Shown here piece after piece: positions 1 to 5,211 of a stretch of DNA of 8,570 bases. The stretch is taken from NCBI GenBank assembly GCA_017630115.1, contig JAGBVY010000001.1, positions 1 through 8,570 of the forward strand. Direction: 5' to 3'. A model generated the notes under the pieces. The model worked only from the letters and a program-made list of their open reading frames with translations. It made no database searches and was not told the DNA's origin. This DNA is from Tidjanibacter sp. (lineage in GTDB: Bacteria; Bacteroidota; Bacteroidia; Bacteroidales; Rikenellaceae). A program made the position numbers and the translations under genes. The stretch's first letter is position 1; each line of letters begins with the position of its first letter.

Positions 1-44
1 ATTATGATTAACTTCTACTTCTAAAAGAGGTATTCCAATATAAG

Positions 45-88
45 AAGAGCCGTTGCCCCACACTTGGGACAACGGCTCTTTTATTATG
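45..88 (+). terminator. Rho-independent terminator of an upstream gene
   Basis: An 11-bp perfect stem (AAGAGCCGTTG at 45-55 with CAACGGCTCTT at 70-80) is extended inward, past one mismatch, by CCCA/TGGG around a 4-nt loop. It is followed by TTTTATTAT on the plus strand. The T-rich tail is better on the plus strand than on the minus strand, so it most likely ends a plus-strand gene lying left of the window. Frame 1 is open from base 1 to a TAA at 22-24, which could be the tail of that gene, but this is too short to call. Confidence 0.85.
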
Positions 89-122
89 CTAACGACCAAT
101 AGCTAAATGCTAACGGCTAAAA
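88..122. repeat. Heptanucleotide tandem repeat tract (GCTAAnn)
   Basis: Units in 7-bp register: GCTAACG at 88, a diverged ACCAATA at 95, GCTAAAT at 102, GCTAACG at 109 and GCTAAAA at 116. A further diverged unit (GATAAGG) starts at 123. The tract lies in gene-free DNA just after the terminator hairpin. No coding role is visible. Its unit differs from the 7-bp repeats at 2764-2791 and 2842-2868. Confidence 0.6.
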
Positions 123-186
123 GATAAGGTACGCTAACCACGCAAGGAGCCAAGCCACAGCCGTATTATAGTATTATATATAATGG

Positions 187-232
187 TAAACCACCTCCGA
201 GTTTACTTTGGCGTAAATGAGAAGGTGGTTTA
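187..232. other. Long inverted repeat downstream of the TupA-like gene
   Basis: TAAACCACCT at 187-196 pairs perfectly with AGGTGGTTTA at 223-232. Inside it, TTTAC at 202-206 pairs with GTAAA at 213-217, giving a two-tiered hairpin. It lies 44 bp past the stop codon of the minus-strand TupA-like gene and could end its transcript, but the sequence beyond it on the minus strand is alternating A/T (with the palindrome ATTATATATAAT at 173-184) rather than a clean T-run, so a classic intrinsic terminator is not certain. Nothing else was recognised in 123-275. Confidence 0.5.
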
Positions 233-275
233 TCGCAGGGCAACGCAGTAGTCGCCCGCAAGATGTGCTCGCAAA

Positions 276-1187
276 CTATATGGTTTTCTGCTCCGGCAAC
301 TTAATACGACTTCCGAACAACAAATCAGCCTCGGGGAGATAATTCTTGCCACAACCACTGCGAGGGAAGAAGGTAAGCTCGCCAAAGTAAATTTTACCCT
401 TTATGTTGTACAAATCAACCCTCAGGTAGGGCACGCCCTTCGACAAGCGGGCGGCAATCTCAAACATCTGGTCCATATTTTCGGGCTTGGGCACAGTGAA
501 CCCCTCAGGGGCTTCGGCACCACGACGATTGTAGCGCATAAGATTCCAGTCGCGGTCGAAGAAGTAGAACTTCGTATCGCCCGAGGCCCTATCATAACAG
601 AGCATCACATCGGTAGATACTCCGTCGTAGCACGAAAACTTGTAGTCTTTCAGCTCAAAACCACTCTCATCAACCATATACTCTTCGGCCAAGATGCGAG
701 GCTTGATGTTTTTGTAGGGCCACTCGCGGTATTTGAGGTAGTAGCTACGACCAAGCGAGGCGGTGAGCTTCTTGCGTGCAGCCTCAATGTCGAAGTTGGA
801 TTTGTCGGTGCAGATGACTACACTCTTGCTATCGTGGGTAGGTTTGAGGACAAACTGATTGGGCAGCGCGTCGAAGTCGATATCCTCGAAGCGTTCCCAG
901 ACACCCAACGTGGGGATTATGTACTCCTCGCCAATGATTGAAGCCACATACTCTTTGGCCGAGATTTTATCGACCATTGCAGTGTACTCAGGCTGGTGGT
1001 TATAGACTTTCAGCCATTGGAGTTTCTCGTTGAAGGTCTTGGGGTTGTCGAGATTCAGGGGGTAGCCCATATCGCGATAGAACATCATCTTGACAAAGTG
1101 GTCGTCGGCCACAGGGAAGATTGGGTGCAGGCGCATACGGATTTTATAGAGAAAGCGCTTGATGATAAAGCCTAATTTGCGTGCCAT
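276..1187 (-). CDS. TupA-like ATP-grasp family protein
   Basis: Predicted 303-residue cytosolic protein of the TupA-like ATP-grasp family (PF14305 type), whose members often sit in polysaccharide loci and are frequently mislabelled glycosyltransferases. Related ATP-grasp enzymes form amide or peptide bonds with ATP, as TupA does in teichuronopeptide synthesis; the substrate here is unknown. Family-type motifs in order are TFNEKLQWLK (51-60), MVDKISAKEYV (71-81), IIPTLGVW (90-97), the ATP-grasp strand FVLKPTHDS (112-120), EEYM (168-171), DYKFSCYDG (181-189), YLRVDLY (254-260) and FGELTFFPRSGCG (268-280). The usual glycine-rich HGSG after FVLK is HDSK here. The start is the ATG at 1185-1187 (MARKLGF). 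A longer frame opens at 1244, but that ATG lies between the -33 and -7 elements of this gene's own promoter and would add a spurious hydrophobic leader. No polysaccharide genes flank it in this window, so it looks like an orphan. Confidence 0.82.
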   Translation of the reverse strand: MARKLGFIIKRFLYKIRMRLHPIFPVADDHFVKMMFYRDMGYPLNLDNPKTFNEKLQWLKVYNHQPEYTAMVDKISAKEYVASIIGEEYIIPTLGVWERFEDIDFDALPNQFVLKPTHDSKSVVICTDKSNFDIEAARKKLTASLGRSYYLKYREWPYKNIKPRILAEEYMVDESGFELKDYKFSCYDGVSTDVMLCYDRASGDTKFYFFDRDWNLMRYNRRGAEAPEGFTVPKPENMDQMFEIAARLSKGVPYLRVDLYNIKGKIYFGELTFFPRSGCGKNYLPEADLLFGSRIKLPEQKTI

Positions 1188-1231
1188 AGTTAATAGTGAT
1201 AATAATTGGCCTAAAATGATTTTTAGCGTCA

Positions 1232-1262
1232 CAAAGGTAGCCATATTTTGTCACACTCCAAA
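1232..1262 (-). promoter_or_regulatory. Bacteroidota-type promoter of the TupA-like gene
   Basis: Read on the minus strand: TTTG (1262-1259), a 19-bp spacer, then TACCTTTG (1239-1232), an exact match to the TTTG/TAnnTTTG consensus. Transcription would begin near 1225, giving a leader of roughly 38 nt before the ATG at 1187. The element interleaves with the opposite promoter at 1247-1278, and the two cannot easily be occupied at once. Confidence 0.8.
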
Positions 1263-1278
1263 AAAATCAATACCTTTG
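1247..1278 (+). promoter_or_regulatory. Bacteroidota-type promoter of the thioesterase gene
   Basis: TTTG (1247-1250), a 20-bp spacer, then TACCTTTG (1271-1278), an exact match to the consensus. Transcription would begin near 1285, leaving a leader of about 40 nt before the ATG at 1326. The -7 octamer is identical to that of the divergent minus-strand promoter. Confidence 0.8.
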
Positions 1279-1325
1279 CCCTACGGACAACAACAGATAA
1301 AACTATATAATAAAAGATAAGAGTT

Positions 1326-1700
1326 ATGATTGAGATTGGAACACGACACACAAGCTGCACTATTGTAGATAGCTCGAAAGTGGCCAGCGCCGTAGGCTCA
1401 GGTGGCCTCGATGTATTTGCAACCCCCTCTATGGTGGCACTTATGGAGCACGCTGCAATGACCGCCGTAGCCCCCTTCCTTGCCGAGGGCGACACAACCG
1501 TTGGCGGCTATATAGCCACAAGCCACCTTGCCCCCTCGCCCATTGGCGCAACCATTGAGGCTGAGGCTGTGGTTACAGCTGTTGATGGACGCAAAATTGA
1601 GTTTGAGGTGGAGGCTCGCTGCGGTGAGCAACTCCTCGGCAAAGGCACCCACACCCGTTTTATTGTCAATGCCGCTAAGTTTATGTCGAAGTTGCTCTAA
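1326..1700 (+). CDS. FlK-like hot-dog fold acyl-CoA thioesterase
   Basis: Single-domain 124-residue protein of the fluoroacetyl-CoA-thioesterase (FlK) branch of hot-dog thioesterases, expected to be a cytosolic dimer hydrolysing an acyl-CoA. The family core is clear: ATPSMVALMEHAA (32-44), TTVGGYIATSHLAPSPIG (57-74), VDGRKIEFEVEA (86-97) and GKGTHTRFIV (105-114). Thr33, Glu41 and His67 are spaced +8 and +26, exactly as the catalytic Thr42, Glu50 and His76 recalled for FlK, so catalysis should be intact. The equivalent of FlK's fluoroacetate-gating Phe36 falls in a glycine pair (26-27). A general or housekeeping acyl-CoA substrate is therefore more likely than fluoroacetyl-CoA; this is inference. 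The gene is monocistronic, with a consensus promoter upstream and a terminator 22 bp past the stop codon. Confidence 0.85.
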   Translation: MIEIGTRHTSCTIVDSSKVASAVGSGGLDVFATPSMVALMEHAAMTAVAPFLAEGDTTVGGYIATSHLAPSPIGATIEAEAVVTAVDGRKIEFEVEARCGEQLLGKGTHTRFIVNAAKFMSKLL

Positions 1701-1722
1701 TAGACTCCGGCTTATTGCGTAC

Positions 1723-1765
1723 AAAAAACTCTGCCACCGATTCGGTGGCAGAGTTTTTTTTATTT
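1723..1765. terminator. Bidirectional terminator between thioesterase and yeiH genes
   Basis: The stem is 1723-1739 paired with 1743-1759, GC-rich in the centre (CTCTGCCACCG / CGGTGGCAGAG) with a 3-nt loop. It is flanked by A6 on the left and T8 (1754-1761) on the right, so a U-tract follows the hairpin on either strand. It lies between two convergent stop codons (1700 and 1770) and serves both genes. Confidence 0.93.
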
Positions 1766-1769
1766 TAGG

Positions 1770-2723
1770 CTACAACACCACAAGGAGTGTCACAACAGAA
1801 ACGATTGTCCAAAGGCACACACCCAAAATGAGCGGTCCTGCCCCCACCTTCTTGATTGCCCCAAGCGAAAGGCCACAACCTATCAGAAACAGAGTAACAC
1901 TCAGGGCCTTACGAGCCAACACTACCACCCACTTGGTAATCGTCTCGGGAATAGGCAAGTAGGTATTGGCCACCATTGCCAAGATGAAAAAGAGGATAAA
2001 CCACGGTATGGCAATCTTTTTGCCCTTAGAGCGAAATACCCAAATAGAGGCAAGCGCCAGAGGGAATATCCACAGAGCACGGGTGAGTTTGATAGTCGTA
2101 GCCACCTGCAAAGCCTCCTCGCCATAGGCAGCACCCGCACCCACAACCGAACTGGTGTCGTGGATGGCAATGGCAGCCCAAGTGCCAAACTGTTGTTGGC
2201 TAAGTCCGAGAGCCTCGCCAATAGGAGGGAAGATAAAGAGGGCTATGGCGTTGAGTATGAAAATTGTGGCCAAAGCAAGCGAAGTGTCGTTGTCGTCGGC
2301 ATCGATAATTGGAGCTACGGCAGCAATGGCGCTACCACCACAAATAGCTGTGCCCGAAGATATTAGGTAGGCATTCTTGGGATTCACCCTCAGCAACTTG
2401 CCGAGCAACACGCCAACAATCATCACACCCACAACCGACACAATCGTAAAGAGCATACCCTCCTTGCCGGCAGCCAGAGAGGCGTGGAAATTCATACCAA
2501 ATCCCAATCCGACAACGGCTGCTTGGAGCAGATATTTCGACACTTTTTTGTTACTCTTGGCATAAGGAGCGCCTATGGTGAGCGCCAGTGCAATGCCCAT
2601 AAAGAGCGCCAGAGCAGGTTTGACCCACAGCGCTCCAATAGCACAGAGCCAATAACACATACGGCGCAAGGTGGCAATCATACGTTCGTGTTGCCACTCT
2701 TTGATTGATTGTTGTTCGTTCAT
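1770..2723 (-). CDS. yeiH: YeiH/UPF0324 family membrane transporter (putative sulfate exporter family)
   Basis: A 317-residue polytopic inner-membrane protein of the UPF0324/YeiH family (PF03601; TC 2.A.98, putative sulfate exporters), with about nine or ten hydrophobic segments from residue 25 to the C-terminus. Two family signatures are intact: SSGTAICGGSAIAA (122-135) and AIHDTSSVVGAGAAYG (186-201), followed by KLTRALWI (212-219), a pattern typical of this family. The transported substrate is not established for this subgroup; sulfate or small sulfonates are proposed for relatives. The start at 2723 gives a short charged N-terminal helix (MNEQQSIKEWQHERM) before the first membrane segment, normal for Bacteroidota members. 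It stands alone between the divergent barrel gene and the convergent thioesterase gene. No LysR-type regulator, the common partner in proteobacteria, is present in the window. Confidence 0.88.
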   Translation of the reverse strand: MNEQQSIKEWQHERMIATLRRMCYWLCAIGALWVKPALALFMGIALALTIGAPYAKSNKKVSKYLLQAAVVGLGFGMNFHASLAAGKEGMLFTIVSVVGVMIVGVLLGKLLRVNPKNAYLISSGTAICGGSAIAAVAPIIDADDNDTSLALATIFILNAIALFIFPPIGEALGLSQQQFGTWAAIAIHDTSSVVGAGAAYGEEALQVATTIKLTRALWIFPLALASIWVFRSKGKKIAIPWFILFFILAMVANTYLPIPETITKWVVVLARKALSVTLFLIGCGLSLGAIKKVGAGPLILGVCLWTIVSVVTLLVVL

Positions 2724-2749
2724 AGCAAATTTGTGGTTTGTTTGGAGAG

Positions 2750-2781
2750 CAAAGATACGAATTGAAAATGGAAAATGGAAA
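2750..2781 (-). promoter_or_regulatory. Probable promoter of yeiH
   Basis: On the minus strand, TATCTTTG (2757-2750) fits the TAnnTTTG -7 element exactly. Twenty bp upstream is TTTC (2781-2778), a 3-of-4 match to the -33 TTTG. The -33 lies in the third unit of the GAAAnnn heptanucleotide array. The predicted start near 2743 gives a leader of about 20 nt. Confidence 0.6.
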
Positions 2782-2791
2782 GTTGAAAGTT
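2764..2791. repeat. Heptanucleotide tandem array (GAAAATG x2, GAAAGTT x2)
   Basis: Four exact-register 7-bp units: GAAAATG at 2764 and 2771, GAAAGTT at 2778 and 2785. The array overlaps the -33 region of the yeiH promoter. The two unit pairs differ in their last three bases, as if two separate duplications occurred. Confidence 0.8.
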
Positions 2792-2841
2792 TTTTAACTT
2801 AGATTGGTAGGCCGTAGGTGGCACTCTTTCAACTTAGGTCA

Positions 2842-2868
2842 TTAGACCTTAGACGTTAGACCTTAGAC
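2842..2868. repeat. Heptanucleotide tandem array (TTAGACC/TTAGACG)
   Basis: Units: TTAGACC at 2842, TTAGACG at 2849, TTAGACC at 2856 and a partial TTAGAC at 2863. Seen another way, it is two 14-bp repeats (2841-2854 and 2855-2868). TTAGGTC at 2834 is a diverged neighbour, and AGGTC/GACCT (2836-2840 / 2845-2849) forms a small dyad. The array ends 10 bp before the -24 element of the sigma-54-like promoter. Confidence 0.8.
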
Positions 2869-2878
2869 AAAAAAATTG

Positions 2879-2894
2879 TGGCACTCATTTTGCG
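2879..2894 (+). promoter_or_regulatory. Sigma-54 (-24/-12) promoter candidate for the barrel gene
   Basis: TGGCAC (2879-2884), 5 bp, then TTGCG (2890-2894). This matches the TGGCAC-N5-TTGCA/T consensus at every conserved base except the last, with the invariant GG (2880-2881) and GC (2892-2893) separated by the required 10 bp. Transcription would start near 2905, about 70 nt before the ATG at 2977. No good TTTG/TAnnTTTG pair was found for this gene; the closest -7 (TCATTTTG, 2885-2892) lacks a proper -33. Activation would need a bacterial enhancer-binding protein, such as the one encoded at 6187-7395 or another in the genome. Confidence 0.6.
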
Positions 2895-2913
2895 CATAGG
2901 GCACTAGAAGGCA

Positions 2914-2946
2914 CGTCGGTGGAGAAAACCACTAATAAAGCCGACG
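2914..2946 (+). promoter_or_regulatory. Hairpin in the barrel-gene leader
   Basis: CGTCGG (2914-2919) pairs with CCGACG (2941-2946), and within it TGG (2920-2922) pairs with CCA (2929-2931) around AGAAAA. It lies in the predicted 5' leader between the sigma-54-like promoter and the start codon. There is no U-tract, so it is not a terminator. It may stabilise the mRNA or act as a regulatory fold; no riboswitch class was recognised. Confidence 0.4.
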
Positions 2947-2976
2947 GCAAAGTTTAACCAAAATCAACAATGTATT

Positions 2977-3537
2977 ATGAAAAAACTTCTTCTCGTTGCT
3001 GCCGCTGCACTCTTGTCGCTCGGCACAATCTCGGCCCAAGGTTGGGCGTGGGGTCCCAAAGTGGGTGCGACCTTTGCAACCGCCAACGGCATTGCCGATG
3101 CAAAAATCATCCCCGGCCTCTCGGCAGGTCTCTTCTTTGAGAGCGTCGCCTGCAACTGGTTTGTTATCGAGAGCGACCTGCTCTTCTCAATGCAGGGCTT
3201 CAAAGTCGAGAACGACAATGTGGATGCCTCGGTGAGGCTCAACTACATCTCGATGCCTATCCTCGGCAAGTACTACCTTATCGACGGACTGAACCTACAA
3301 ATGGGCGCATCGTTTGACTATCTGGTCCACACGGGCGCTAAGGTGAAAGATGTAGAGGTCGATTTGGATGGCGACTTCAACAAGTTCAACATCCAACTCC
3401 TTGCAGGCTTGGCTTACGATTTCGACTTCGGTATGGTTGTCGAAGGTCGCTACCGCTATGGACTCACTCCCCTCACCCCCGAAGCCGAGGATGTCTATTC
3501 GGGTATGCTGCAAATATCGCTCGGCTGGCGATTCTAA
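2977..3537 (+). CDS. Small outer-membrane beta-barrel protein (PF13568-like)
   Basis: A 186-residue precursor. Residues 1-20 form a Sec signal peptide (MKK, then a hydrophobic AAA-rich core, with cleavage likely after ISA before Q21). The mature part of about 165 residues alternates short amphipathic strands and ends in the aromatic GWRF typical of outer-membrane barrels, a size suited to eight strands. The family pattern of Bacteroidota porin-family/PorT-like barrels is visible: GPKVGATFAT (26-35), PGLSAGLFFE (46-55), ESDLLFSMQGFKV (65-77), LNYISMPILGKYY (88-100), NLQMGASFDYLV (106-117) and GMVVEGRYRYGLT (152-164). Its role is unknown; relatives are generally minor structural or adhesion barrels, and porin activity is not implied. 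The gene is monocistronic, with a sigma-54-like promoter and a leader hairpin upstream and a terminator 25 bp past the stop codon. Confidence 0.85.
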   Translation: MKKLLLVAAAALLSLGTISAQGWAWGPKVGATFATANGIADAKIIPGLSAGLFFESVACNWFVIESDLLFSMQGFKVENDNVDASVRLNYISMPILGKYYLIDGLNLQMGASFDYLVHTGAKVKDVEVDLDGDFNKFNIQLLAGLAYDFDFGMVVEGRYRYGLTPLTPEAEDVYSGMLQISLGWRF

Positions 3538-3554
3538 CCTCCTCGTCAAGGCCA

Positions 3555-3600
3555 TAAAAAGTTAGGGCGACCCTCTCAAAAAGGGTCGCCCTACTCTATT
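3555..3600. terminator. Bidirectional terminator between barrel and decarboxylase genes
   Basis: A perfect 12-bp stem (TAGGGCGACCCT, 3563-3574, with AGGGTCGCCCTA, 3582-3593) and a 7-nt loop. On the minus strand it runs straight into a T5 tract (complement of AAAAA at 3556-3560), so it is a strong terminator for the decarboxylase gene. The plus-strand tail (CTCTATTTGT) is weaker but probably serves the barrel gene. Confidence 0.88.
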
Positions 3601-3618
3601 TGTATGAATAGCTGACGC

Positions 3619-5013
3619 TTAGTAGCCGAGAATACGCATCATCGAACGGTAGCTCTGCTCCTTGGCAAAGAGGCGTGTGTAGTATTCGCCAGTCTCCTTG
3701 TCGATGTCGATGAGGATATGTTTGGGTGCAGGAGTGAGGCAGTGTTGGATACCACCAAAGCCACCCACCGACTCCTGATAGGCGCCCGTATGGAAGAAAC
3801 CTACATAGAGGGGCTCCTCCTCGTCGAGCTTGGGCAGAAAGACCGCATTGGAGTGCGACTCACCACTATAAAAGTCCTCACTGTCGCAAGTCAAACCGCC
3901 AAGGAAAACACGCTGGTACTCCTTATCCCAATGGTTGATGGCCAAAAGAGGATAGCGCTGGTCGATACCCCAAATGTCGGGCAGGGTGGTCATAAACGAG
4001 CTGTCGATCATATACCAACGCTCCCTATCGTTCTGCTGCTTCTGATTGAGCACCGAGAAGAGTGTTGCACCGCTCTCGCCAACAGTAAACGAACCAAACT
4101 CTGTAAAGATATTGGGCTCTTCCACACCATTTAGATTGCAGTTGCTCTTGATTTGTGCAACGATTTCTTCGGCCATATACTCGTAGTCGTAGTCGAAGTT
4201 GAGCGAGTTCTTAATTGGGAAACCACCACCAATATTGAGGCTATCCAAGTCGGGACATATCTTCTTCAACTCGCAATAAACCTGAATACACTTATTGAGC
4301 TCGTTCCAGTAGTAGGCCGTATCCTTCATACCCGTATTGATGAAGAAGTGGAGCATTTTGAGCTTAAACTTCTTGTTGGGTTTGATACGCTTTTTATAGA
4401 ACTCAACGATGTCGTTGTAGCGAATACCAAGCCTCGAAGTGTAGAAATCAAACTTAGGCTCCTCCTCGGCCGCAATGCGAATACCGAGCTTGCAAGGCTT
4501 CTCCACTTGACCCTCCAACTGATCCAACTCCTCCTTATTGTCGAGCACAGGAACGGTATTTTCAAAGCCCGAGTTAATCAGAGAAGCTATATTCTCTATA
4601 TACTGCAAACGCTTGAAACCATTGCAAACCACATACATATCCTTATTTATAAGACCCTGCTCGTAGAGCGCATTGATGATGTGGATGTCGTAAGCCGAAG
4701 AGGTCTCCAAGTAGATGTCGTTTTTCAGCGCCTCTTCGAGCACAAACGAAAAATGCGACGACTTGGTGCAGTAGCAATAGTTGTAGCTACCCTTATAGTC
4801 CACCTTTGCCATAGCCACATTAAAGAGTCGCTTGGCGCGCTGAATCTGCGAGGATATTTTGGGCAGGTAGGTAATTTTCAGCGGCGTACCATACTGCTTA
4901 ATAATATCCATCAGTGGAACATTGTGAAAGTAGAGCTCGTTATCTTCAACCGAAAATTCATTCTGTGGCCAATCGTAAGTTTGCTCAATGAGATCTGTGT
5001 ACTTGTTCTTCAT
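3619..5013 (-). CDS. speA: Fold-type III PLP decarboxylase, arginine-decarboxylase-like
   Basis: A 464-residue cytosolic enzyme resembling the compact proteins labelled arginine decarboxylase in Flavobacteriia. If that is right it makes agmatine from arginine, the first step of putrescine/spermidine synthesis. Fold-III landmarks are present: the PLP Schiff-base lysine in YCYCTKSSH (Lys84), the phosphate-binding loop IGGGFP (261-266), EFGSFTVGESG (305-315) where related enzymes have EPGR, the catalytic CDS motif (Cys376-Asp377-Ser378) and HTGAY (408-412) with the PLP-contacting tyrosine. It is about 170 residues shorter than classical SpeA (about 630), so the substrate is inferred, not proven; ornithine, lysine or carboxynorspermidine-type substrates remain possible. 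The start is the ATG at 5011-5013 (MKNKYTD). The frame extends five codons to a TTG at 5026-5028, which has no support. The gene stands alone, with a strong terminator behind it and short dyads upstream. Confidence 0.78.
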   Translation of the reverse strand: MKNKYTDLIEQTYDWPQNEFSVEDNELYFHNVPLMDIIKQYGTPLKITYLPKISSQIQRAKRLFNVAMAKVDYKGSYNYCYCTKSSHFSFVLEEALKNDIYLETSSAYDIHIINALYEQGLINKDMYVVCNGFKRLQYIENIASLINSGFENTVPVLDNKEELDQLEGQVEKPCKLGIRIAAEEEPKFDFYTSRLGIRYNDIVEFYKKRIKPNKKFKLKMLHFFINTGMKDTAYYWNELNKCIQVYCELKKICPDLDSLNIGGGFPIKNSLNFDYDYEYMAEEIVAQIKSNCNLNGVEEPNIFTEFGSFTVGESGATLFSVLNQKQQNDRERWYMIDSSFMTTLPDIWGIDQRYPLLAINHWDKEYQRVFLGGLTCDSEDFYSGESHSNAVFLPKLDEEEPLYVGFFHTGAYQESVGGFGGIQHCLTPAPKHILIDIDKETGEYYTRLFAKEQSYRSMMRILGY

Positions 5014-5053
5014 TTTTCCAAAAAACAATTAAGGTTTACAATCCAACTTAGCT

Positions 5054-5091
5054 ACTTTGAAAAATTTTTCGCAAAGTAATCGACTTACTTT
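5054..5091 (-). promoter_or_regulatory. Overlapping dyads upstream of the decarboxylase gene
   Basis: Two inverted repeats share an arm. AAAGTAA (5073-5079) pairs with TTACTTT (5085-5091) across 5 bp, and ACTTTG (5054-5059) pairs with CAAAGT (5072-5077) across an A5T5-containing loop. On the minus strand the shared arm reads TTACTTTG, one base off a TAnnTTTG -7 element, but no -33 partner lies at the right distance. It may be an operator over the promoter or two alternative leader hairpins. Both stems are AT-rich and short, so chance is possible. The rest of 5014-5257 is AT-rich and otherwise featureless apart from the promoter noted at 5212. Confidence 0.35.
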
Positions 5092-5211
5092 CTCGAAACT
5101 TTCATAATGCAAAACAAATAAATCTTTTTCACATAATCAACGATTGGGGCAAAATAATGTCAATTTTGTCATATTTTCTGACTTTTTGGCAGATAATTCA
5201 ATAATAATAGC

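Noticed and set aside
1..275. Possible tRNA or small RNA gene in the left non-coding stretch
   Set aside because: The hairpins present are explained by a terminator and a simple inverted repeat; no cloverleaf or known RNA motif is seen.
1242..1244. Upstream ATG giving a 322-residue TupA-like protein with a hydrophobic N-terminus
   Set aside because: It lies inside the gene's own promoter, between -33 and -7, and the added residues do not resemble the family; the ATG at 1185-1187 is preferred.
1435..1451. TGGCAC followed by a GC at sigma-54 spacing
   Set aside because: It lies within the thioesterase coding region and lacks the TT of the -12 element.
1528..1962. 144-codon plus-strand frame spanning the thioesterase gene end and the terminator
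   Set aside because: It reads out of frame through the thioesterase gene, through a perfect terminator hairpin and antisense into yeiH.
2009..2023. Sigma-54-like match TGGCAA-N5-TTGC on the plus strand
   Set aside because: It lies inside yeiH, antisense to it, with no gene start downstream; the bases are explained by the yeiH coding sequence.
2841..2868. Possible small CRISPR array
   Set aside because: The units are contiguous 7-bp repeats with no spacers and no cas genes nearby.
5026..5028. TTG start five codons upstream of the decarboxylase ATG
   Set aside because: The ATG at 5011-5013 gives the family-typical start MKNKYTD, and nothing supports the rarer TTG.
4153..5079. 308-codon plus-strand reading frame opposite the decarboxylase gene
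   Set aside because: It lies wholly antisense to a clearly recognisable enzyme, its translation shows no family pattern, and it arises from the codon bias of the real gene.
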